NCBI GenBank assembly: GCA_017525805.1
Contig: JAFXSH010000029.1
Location: forward strand, 1 to 28,800
Origin: Clostridia bacterium
GTDB taxonomy: Bacteria; Bacillota_A; Clostridia; Christensenellales; Aristaeellaceae
DNA length: 28,800 nucleotides
Direction: 5' to 3'
The stretch's first letter is position 1. Each line of letters begins with the position of its first letter. The notes under the pieces were generated by a model, which was not told the origin of the DNA, did not search any database, and saw nothing but the letters and a program-made list of their open reading frames with translations. The position numbers and the translations under genes were made by a program. Below, piece after piece: positions 24,160-28,800 of this stretch.

Positions 24160-24186
24160 AAGCCGCCGGATTTCCGGCGGCTTTTT
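24160..24186 (+). terminator. Strong intrinsic terminator of the PrsA-like gene
   Basis: GCCGCCGGA pairs with TCCGGCGGC around TT, followed by TTTTTCG. A near copy ends leuS on the other strand. Confidence 0.9.
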
Positions 24187-24193
24187 CGTCCTG

Positions 24194-25030
24194 TCAATCC
24201 TTTTTCAGCGGGATCCAGATATAGTTCACGTTGTCCTCCGGCTTTTCGGCGGGGGGCATGTAGAACTCCAAGCTGTAATTTCCGGCCAGGGTGTACCCTT
24301 TCAGGTTGGGCAGCCATTCGCTCCAAATCTGGGTGTTCACGCTCTGCATGCTCTCCACCAGCGGCCCACGACATGTGAACTGCGCCCACAGCCCGCCGGG
24401 GATCACCCGGGTTTCGCATCCTTCGGGCACATCCTTCCAGGGCTCGTACAGATCGGCAATCCAGTAATCAAATTCCTTGCCGTTTTCGTCGGTGCACAGG
24501 CCGAACATGCCCATGAGCTTCTTGTCCTTGCTCTGCATCCATTCCGTCCAGAACTTGGGCACCTCCTGGTAGCTGGTATCGGAATTGAACCGGCGCTTCA
24601 TGCCCACCACGGTGAACGGGGCCTTTTCCATGATGCTGTACTCCAACATTTTTCCACCCTCCATTGAGATTTTGATGTGCATGGGAGCAAAGGAACGTAA
24701 GCACGCGCCGCTTTCTCTGGCCTGGGACGGCGTGACGCCGTGGAACCGCTGGAACGCCTTGGCGAAGCTGTCCGGGGAATCGTAGCCGTATTTCAGCGCC
24801 GCGTCGATCACCTTGATCTGTCCCGCCGCCAGTTCCTGGGCCGCCAGCGTCATCCGGCGGGAGCGGATGTATTCCCCCACCGTCATGCCGCACAGCGCCC
24901 CGAACATCCGCTGATAGTAGAAGGGCGACAGCAGGGCATGCCCGGCGATTGCTTCGATGTTCAGCGGCTCGGTCAGGTGCTGTTCCATGTAGTCGATAGA
25001 CGCCTGAAACCCGTCGATCCATCCCTGCAT
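24194..25030 (-). CDS. AraC-family regulator with GyrI-like effector domain
   Basis: A 278-residue transcription regulator. Residues 1-105 form the AraC DNA-binding domain with two helix-turn-helix motifs: LNIEAIAGHALLSPFYYQRMF and KVIDAALKYGYDSPDSFAKAFQRFHGVTPSQAR. Residues 130-278 are a GyrI-like/SOUL small-molecule-binding domain (FTVVGMKRRFN, PKFWTEWMQS, YWIADLYEP, WSEWLPNLKGYTLAGNYSLEFY), as in Rob- and BmrR-related regulators that bind hydrophobic ligands. ATG 25030 has AAGGAGG eight bases before; ATG 25051 would leave almost no leader. Its targets are unknown. Confidence 0.92.
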   Translation of the reverse strand: MQGWIDGFQASIDYMEQHLTEPLNIEAIAGHALLSPFYYQRMFGALCGMTVGEYIRSRRMTLAAQELAAGQIKVIDAALKYGYDSPDSFAKAFQRFHGVTPSQARESGACLRSFAPMHIKISMEGGKMLEYSIMEKAPFTVVGMKRRFNSDTSYQEVPKFWTEWMQSKDKKLMGMFGLCTDENGKEFDYWIADLYEPWKDVPEGCETRVIPGGLWAQFTCRGPLVESMQSVNTQIWSEWLPNLKGYTLAGNYSLEFYMPPAEKPEDNVNYIWIPLKKD

Positions 25031-25060
25031 CGCGCCCGCCTCCTTGCTCATTGCACGGTC

Positions 25061-25089
25061 ATTGTATCATCTTCACGGCGGCCTGTCCC
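25061..25089 (-). promoter_or_regulatory. Promoter of the AraC-family gene
   Basis: On the minus strand GGGACA (25089-25084), a 17-base gap and TACAAT (25066-25061), preceded by TGA (extended -10). Confidence 0.6.
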
Positions 25090-25116
25090 GACATTCCGTG
25101 CACGGTTTGGACGGCC

Positions 25117-26367
25117 TTACTGCACGATCCCAATGGCAGTGATAGTGAAACGCTTATTGGTGGAATCCTCCGCCATGCGGATCTCCAGCACATGGTCTTC
25201 CGCATCGGTGCGGCTGTCCCAGATCATCACCACTTCGCTTTGGCCCCATTTGCCTTCACCGCCGGTGAGGGTGCGCTTCACCTTGCCGTCCACCACGATT
25301 TCCGCCGTGCCAAAGCGAGCCTCCGATGTGGCGCGCCAGGCGATGAGCAGCTTTTTGAACTTGCCCGTCACCCGCAGAGGTTCCGCCGGATCGGTTTCAA
25401 AATGGCAGAAATTTTGTCCGCACACCCGGCCGATGGGCAGATTGGCATAGGACTGGGTATCGTCATGGGCAAAACCGCCCCGTTCCACGGTCACAGTGTC
25501 CGGCCAGTTGCCGTCCCCGTACAGGGTGATCAAGCCCATATAGTCCGTGCCGTAGGCCGGTTCCACGTCCAAATCAATATCCTGTTCACTGGTTTCCAGG
25601 GCGTCGGCGGCTTCCACCGCCGCCAGCAGGCAGTCCGCCATGACGCCGTGGCCGAAGGAGGTGGGATGGTATTCGTCGAAGAAAAATTCCTCCGCCGTCC
25701 ATTCCTGGCCCACATGAGGGAACGCGGCGTCCTTGATAGATACCATCATCAAATCGTAGGCTTCGCCCACCTTTTTCAGCTCATCCTGCAAATTAAACCC
25801 GCCCCGGAACACCGCGAACAGCAGGATCACCGCCGGGCTGTTGGGCTGGGACAGGATGGTTTTCACCAGCGATTCAAAGCACCGATGCTTGGTGGGCTCC
25901 TGGTAATCGTTCACGGAGTATTCCACGATCACTAAATCGGGCAGCCCGTCGGCGTCCTGCACCCGGTCCACAATATCCCGCTGATAGCGCATGAGGCCGA
26001 AGGTGGAGGCCGTGCCGCCCACCCCGGCGTTCACCAAACGCACGTTGCTGCCGTCCCCCGCGCCGTACCGGGCCGCGAAGCCCTGGGCAAACCGGGAAGC
26101 GTAACATTCCTGATACGTTTTCGCCCCCGCGCCCTCCGTAATGGAGCCGCCGATGGTGGCAAGGGTGATTTCTTCCCCCGCCTGCGCCCGCCGGATCACA
26201 TCCTTCAAGCGCCGGTTGTTCCCTAAGTTCATCATGCCGTCTTTCAGCATGTCCTGATACCATTCCGCCCGATCCGCGTTTGAAAAGTATACGTTCTCGC
26301 CCATAGCGGCACATCCTCCCATCATCAGCATCATGACCAAAGCCCCGCAAAGGATTCTTTTCAGCAT
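25117..26367 (-). CDS. SGNH/GDSL-hydrolase lipoprotein
   Basis: A 416-residue exported protein, probably a lipoprotein: MLKRILCGALVMMLMMGGC has a lipobox-like end at Cys19. The SGNH hydrolase domain (about 65-255) has all four blocks: GGSITEG with nucleophile Ser75, NAGVGG (Gly115), EYSVND (Asn153) and DEYH with Asp231 and His234. The last 150 residues form a beta-rich accessory domain (LRVTGKFKKLLIAWRATSEA, AEIVVDGKV, HVLEIRM), as in carbohydrate-active acetyl-esterases. It likely removes acyl groups from polysaccharides at the cell surface. GGAGG is seven bases before ATG 26367. It is separate from the AraC gene. Confidence 0.88.
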   Translation of the reverse strand: MLKRILCGALVMMLMMGGCAAMGENVYFSNADRAEWYQDMLKDGMMNLGNNRRLKDVIRRAQAGEEITLATIGGSITEGAGAKTYQECYASRFAQGFAARYGAGDGSNVRLVNAGVGGTASTFGLMRYQRDIVDRVQDADGLPDLVIVEYSVNDYQEPTKHRCFESLVKTILSQPNSPAVILLFAVFRGGFNLQDELKKVGEAYDLMMVSIKDAAFPHVGQEWTAEEFFFDEYHPTSFGHGVMADCLLAAVEAADALETSEQDIDLDVEPAYGTDYMGLITLYGDGNWPDTVTVERGGFAHDDTQSYANLPIGRVCGQNFCHFETDPAEPLRVTGKFKKLLIAWRATSEARFGTAEIVVDGKVKRTLTGGEGKWGQSEVVMIWDSRTDAEDHVLEIRMAEDSTNKRFTITAIGIVQ

Positions 26368-26413
26368 GGTGTGGCCTCCGTTCTTCTGAATGAAAGTTAA
26401 AGAAGATGCTTTG

Positions 26414-26422
26414 ATTATAGCA
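26414..26422 (-). promoter_or_regulatory. Extended -10 promoter of the SGNH-hydrolase gene
   Basis: TGCTATAAT on the minus strand (26422-26414), without a good -35 box, about 45 bases before the start codon. Confidence 0.6.
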
Positions 26423-26601
26423 CATCTTTGTTCATTTGGGGAACGAAAAAACTTCTGAGCTTATTGCTCGCCCAACTAAATCGTGAATTATTTGCGGGCG
26501 ATAAACCATCCCATATTGCGTCACTCAACCTCGAAATACGTCCAGTTGACCGAAATGAAGCAACGCCAGGGCGAAAAATCCACCCCAAATCTGATAATCT
26601 T

Positions 26602-26619
26602 TTATACTGAATAGTATAA
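26602..26619. promoter_or_regulatory. Inverted repeat, possible operator or promoter element
   Basis: TTATACT (26602-26608) and AGTATAA (26613-26619) are perfect inverted repeats around GAAT, 35 bases before a small ORF. Both halves resemble -10 boxes. The stretch 26430-26600 before it shows no gene I can support. Confidence 0.35.
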
Positions 26620-26653
26620 CACGATGGCAGTTTACAATAAAGGGAGTGAAAAC

Positions 26654-26806
26654 ATGAGTGATGACGTTTTATATATTTTGAGTAATAGAAAAACACTATT
26701 ACGATTCCAGATTGCGCAAGGAATATGCACCTCAATTTTTCTTCCACATAATGATAGCTTTTATGATTCTATTGCCTTCCGAAAAGCATATCCTGAAAGA
26801 TGTTGA
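26654..26806 (+). CDS. Small hypothetical protein, 50 residues
   Basis: The ORF reads MSDDVLYILSNRKTLLRFQI, then AQGICTSIFLPHNDSFYDSI, then AFRKAYPERC. AAAGGGAG lies nine bases before the ATG, a good ribosome binding site. Base composition is much more AT-rich than the core genes, as for the rest of this right-hand region. It has no recognised domain or membrane segment. The stop lies inside a perfect palindrome. It could be a truncated gene or a real small protein. Confidence 0.4.
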   Translation: MSDDVLYILSNRKTLLRFQIAQGICTSIFLPHNDSFYDSIAFRKAYPERC

Positions 26807-26822
26807 GGAATATTCCTCAACA
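26801..26822. repeat. 22-base perfect palindrome
   Basis: TGTTGAGGAAT (26801-26811) is followed directly by its reverse complement ATTCCTCAACA. It contains the stop codon of the small ORF and lies between it and the converging recombinase fragment. It may be a bidirectional terminator (no clear T-run) or a binding site. Confidence 0.6.
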
Positions 26823-26839
26823 ACATAATTTGGAGAGTT

Positions 26840-27070
26840 CTAATTCACCATTTTGATATACTTATAAATCGTCGGTCTACTCAACCAATATATCCTTGCC
26901 AGTTCCGTCACGCTCATGGTATCGTTGTCATAAGCAGGATAGTACTTGATGAATACAGCGGGAAGGTCTGCCTTGGTGGTGGGCCTTCTTCCGATTTGTT
27001 TGCCTTTTGCTTTCGCGTTTGCCATCCCCGAACGCACACGGGCACGAAGGATATTTTTTTCAAGAACACA
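26840..27070 (-). pseudogene. Serine recombinase/resolvase, C-terminal fragment
   Basis: On the minus strand EKNILRARVRSGMANAKAKG, KQIGRRPTTKADLPAV and the helix-turn-helix MSVTELARIYWLSRPTIYKY match the end of small serine recombinases (Tn3 resolvase/invertase type): the end of the long E helix, the GRRP minor-groove arm, and the DNA-binding HTH. The N-terminal catalytic domain with its serine is missing; homology stops near 27065, next to a large hairpin. The start region has no ribosome binding site, so it is most likely a relic. Confidence 0.75.
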
Positions 27071-27131
27071 GGGGTCGGTCCTATGTGCATTTCCGCAAAT
27101 GCGGTTGTCTGCACAGAGATCCGTCCCCTGT
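27068..27131. repeat. REP-like hairpin element
   Basis: A 64-base imperfect inverted repeat. ACAGGGGTCGG (27068-27078) and CCGTCCCCTGT (27121-27131) pair with one mismatch, the pairing continues to TGTGCA/TGCACA, and the centre is CCGCAAATGCGG. GGGGACGG-type palindromes are common dispersed repeats in Clostridia. It lies exactly where the recombinase fragment breaks off. Confidence 0.6.
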
Positions 27132-27144
27132 TTATCTGAGCGCT

Positions 27145-28161
27145 TTATTTCAGATACATTTTGCTTGCCTCGTATGCGTATTTTAAGTAAGGATGTGCTT
27201 TCAGTCCGTCGTTCAGTTCCTTTAGGTTGCCCATATCCCGGCTGTCCGCCTGCTTCATGTACAGGTTCAGCATGGCCGGGGAGTAAGCGCCGCCGGGATT
27301 GGCAAGGTATGCCTGGTTGTTATCGAAATTGGGGGCCATGCGCAGCGCCTCCCCCGTCACGGAAGAACGGATCACACCGAAGTTCCTCATATGCCGGTCG
27401 GTGTTGGCAAACAGCGCGTCGGCCAGCAGGATGCGCTTCCATGCCTGTTCAAAATCGCTGCCAAGGGAAGCAAGATTTCTGTAAATGACCGCGTCGTCGT
27501 CGCTGGGGTCGTCAAAGCGGAAGCGGAACGAATCATACGGCTCAAAAAACTCATGGGGCTTGAGGAAATTTCGGGTGCGCACGCGCTTGCGATAGCGGCC
27601 CGCGTAGTCGTATTCCGCCGCGTCCCAGCCAATTTGCCGAAGCGCGCGGCTGATTTCTACCTCCGCTTCCGTGGCGGCGGTGGATTGCAGCTTGTACAGC
27701 CACCAGTCCCCTTCCTCAAATTTCCACGTCTTGGTAAAGCTGCCGTCCGTGGAAGCGTTGGGGGTGGCCGTCCGAATGCCTCTTAAACTGGTATCGCTGG
27801 AAAGCAGAATAAAATCGCTCACAGCGTTCTGCTCCTCCGGCTGGCAAAGCTGGAGCCTGGGCGTAAATTCTCCTTCTTCAAAACAGGTGAAGGTATCGGA
27901 AATACTGAACATATGTGACTGAAGCGCAAGGGCCGTCTTATCCCTGCTTCCATACAGCTCATTCATCAGGTTCCGGTGCTGCACGCTGTTCAGGTCAACG
28001 GCACGTTCGCGAATCCAGGCAGAAAAGCCTTCCGCGGAGGCGCGGCGAATCTGCATAGGAAGCAATTCCGGCTTCTGCGGAACGAACTCGGTGATAACGG
28101 AATGGCGGACAAAAAACGCCGCCACGGGGGCATCATCATTGTAGAGAGTATACCGCGTCAA
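27145..28161 (-). CDS. HipA-like Ser/Thr kinase domain protein, no HipB partner
   Basis: A 338-residue protein with HipA-type kinase features. WWLYKLQS probably holds the ATP-binding lysine. NTDRHMRNFG (Asp255, Asn260) is the catalytic loop and MAPNFDNNQAY (Asp280) the metal-binding motif. HipA kinases phosphorylate targets such as glutamyl-tRNA synthetase and act as toxins held by HipB. No helix-turn-helix antitoxin gene lies on either side. I choose the TTG at 28161 because GGGAGGTG stands right before it, a nearly ideal ribosome binding site; the frame is open farther up to 28266 (ATG) without such a site. It lies among mobile-element relics, so recent transfer is likely. Confidence 0.8.
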   Translation of the reverse strand: MTRYTLYNDDAPVAAFFVRHSVITEFVPQKPELLPMQIRRASAEGFSAWIRERAVDLNSVQHRNLMNELYGSRDKTALALQSHMFSISDTFTCFEEGEFTPRLQLCQPEEQNAVSDFILLSSDTSLRGIRTATPNASTDGSFTKTWKFEEGDWWLYKLQSTAATEAEVEISRALRQIGWDAAEYDYAGRYRKRVRTRNFLKPHEFFEPYDSFRFRFDDPSDDDAVIYRNLASLGSDFEQAWKRILLADALFANTDRHMRNFGVIRSSVTGEALRMAPNFDNNQAYLANPGGAYSPAMLNLYMKQADSRDMGNLKELNDGLKAHPYLKYAYEASKMYLK

Positions 28162-28309
28162 CTGAATCACCTCCCGCAATGCTGATTCCAGTATACCATT
28201 TTTCCTTCCTTTTATCCAGTCTTCTTTCTTTGAAAAACCTTTATGATCCGAAAAATCCGTTACCATTCACCTATTTGATAGAGACCAAGCAGCATCACAG
28301 GCAGGGGAT

Positions 28310-28448
28310 GTCGGGGGAACTCCCCCGACTGTAATCCGCAGGCGGCGGCGTGTACGTCGCCGAGGAGCGGCTAAAAGCCGCTTCCTATATCAATTTCTGG
28401 CTGTAAAATGAGCGTTTTCGCTTGCGAAAATGCCATTTTACAAGAAAT
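28310..28448. repeat. Cluster of stem-loops
   Basis: Three hairpins lie close together. GTCGGGGG/CCCCCGAC is at 28310-28329. AGCGGCT/AGCCGCT is near 28365-28381. A long one at 28393-28448 has ATTTCT/AGAAAT outside, TGTAAAATG/CATTTTACA in the middle and TTTTCGC/GCGAAAA at the tip. No gene is seen between 28267 and 28544. It could be a mosaic of palindromic repeats or a structured RNA. Confidence 0.5.
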
Positions 28449-28481
28449 CAGCGATAGCTGAATGGTAACAAAAATCCGAAA

Positions 28482-28519
28482 AAACCCGCAAGCCTTGCGA
28501 AAGCAGGACTTGCGGGTTT
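28482..28519 (-). terminator. Intrinsic terminator of the IS-truncated gene
   Basis: AAACCCGCAAG and CTTGCGGGTTT form a perfect 11-bp stem, with an inner TGC-GAAA-GCA tetraloop hairpin. On the minus strand it ends in six T. Confidence 0.8.
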
Positions 28520-28544
28520 CATCCAGTTCGTACTTAACCTGATT

Positions 28545-28665
28545 TTACTCTATGTATTTCATGTTGATCAATTTCTGAATGATTTCTTCTTCCTTTGTAT
28601 CCTTGCTAAGAGAAGTGCAATATTCCCATGCCTTCCGAAAATCCAAAATCTTGTATTCTTGATTA
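28545..28665 (-). pseudogene. C-terminal stub of a gene cut by the IS5-family element
   Basis: On the minus strand the last 39 or so residues read NQEYKILDFRKAWEYCTSLS then KDTKEEEIIQKLINMKYIE, ending at the TAA at 28545-28547. A good terminator follows. Upstream, the frame runs straight into the left terminal repeat of the IS at 28666, and no start codon with a ribosome binding site exists. The original gene was therefore probably interrupted at this point. The family is not recognised; the stub is charged and helical. Confidence 0.6.
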
Positions 28666-28800
28666 GAGTCTGTTTCTAAATTCATAATAGCTGAACAAAA
28701 GCGAAAAAAGATGCAAAAACCAAAAGGAAATTCCACGATAGCGTCGAATAATACAATGAGGTGAAGGAAATGATTCGACGTTATGAGGTCACGGATGAGG
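28666..28800 (+). mobile_element. IS5-family insertion sequence, left end (runs off right edge)
   Basis: The left terminal repeat starts GAGTCTGTTTCTAAA at 28666, matching the inverted right end of the element at the window start (GAGTGTGTTTCTAAA). TA precedes it (28664-28665). About 100 bases later the transposase begins. The rest lies outside the window. Confidence 0.75.
28770..28800 (+). CDS. IS5-family transposase, N-terminal start (partial)
   Basis: The first ten codons are MIRRYEVTDE, typical of the N-terminus of IS5-family transposases (RRYEVTDEQW...). GAGGTGAAGGA directly precedes the ATG. The frame is open to the window edge. Confidence 0.7.
   Translation, partial: MIRRYEVTDE

Noticed and set aside
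26428..26747. Short frames on both strands between the SGNH-hydrolase gene and the small ORF
   Set aside because: No ribosome binding site, no family resemblance, and they overlap each other and a promoter.

Overview
The window looks like chromosomal DNA of a GC-rich, low-GC-Gram-positive-lineage bacterium (Bacillota, probably class Clostridia, perhaps a gut or rumen Christensenellales-type organism). The reasons are strong GGAGG-type ribosome binding sites, sigma-A style promoters, many Bacillota-type families (DUF896/YnzC, YnbB-like aluminium-resistance protein, PrsA-like lipoprotein foldase, an M23 protein resembling SpoIIQ) and many simple hairpin-plus-T terminators. The lineage is an inference; no rRNA is present.

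Layout. Positions 1-211 are the 3' end of an IS5-family insertion sequence. Its right end sits inside the 3' end of a tRNA/tmRNA-like RNA (TAATCCCACCA). A second RNA with the same 3' end and strong hairpins follows at about 263-449. Positions 742-2730 encode a secreted alkyl-sulfatase-like metallo-beta-lactamase protein. After 680 bases with gene remnants come two overlapping genes for a heterodimeric ABC exporter (3408-6898), a decayed ParE/RelE-type toxin-antitoxin pair (7055-7642), a YnbB-like PLP enzyme (7722-8948), an NAD(P)-binding epimerase-like protein (9021-10037) and a convergent DUF2264 gene. At 11346-13249 an ECF sigma factor overlaps a membrane protein that is probably its anti-sigma factor, behind a candidate autoregulated ECF promoter. 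The minus strand then carries an M23 family protein, a ferritin-like protein and leuS.

An apparent envelope operon runs on the plus strand from 17880: membrane M1 peptidase, GT2-GtrA fusion glycosyltransferase, phosphodiester glycosidase (NAGPA) protein, divergent Lgt homologue and DUF896 protein. A PrsA-like lipoprotein with its own promoter follows. After a strong terminator, the minus strand carries an AraC/GyrI-like regulator and an SGNH-hydrolase lipoprotein.

The right end (26400-28800) is AT-richer accessory DNA. It holds a small ORF ending in a 22-bp perfect palindrome, a truncated serine recombinase beside a REP-like hairpin, a solo HipA-like kinase, a cluster of stem-loops, and the C-terminal stub of a gene cut by a second IS5-family element. 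The start of that element (28666-28800) has the same type of terminal repeat and the same orientation as the one at the left edge, so two IS copies bracket the whole window.

Most of the window is ordinary chromosomal genes. The most unusual points are the paired tRNA-like RNA 3' ends, the Lgt homologue with altered key residues inside a glycan-processing operon, and the parvulin domain split by an alanine-rich helical insertion.
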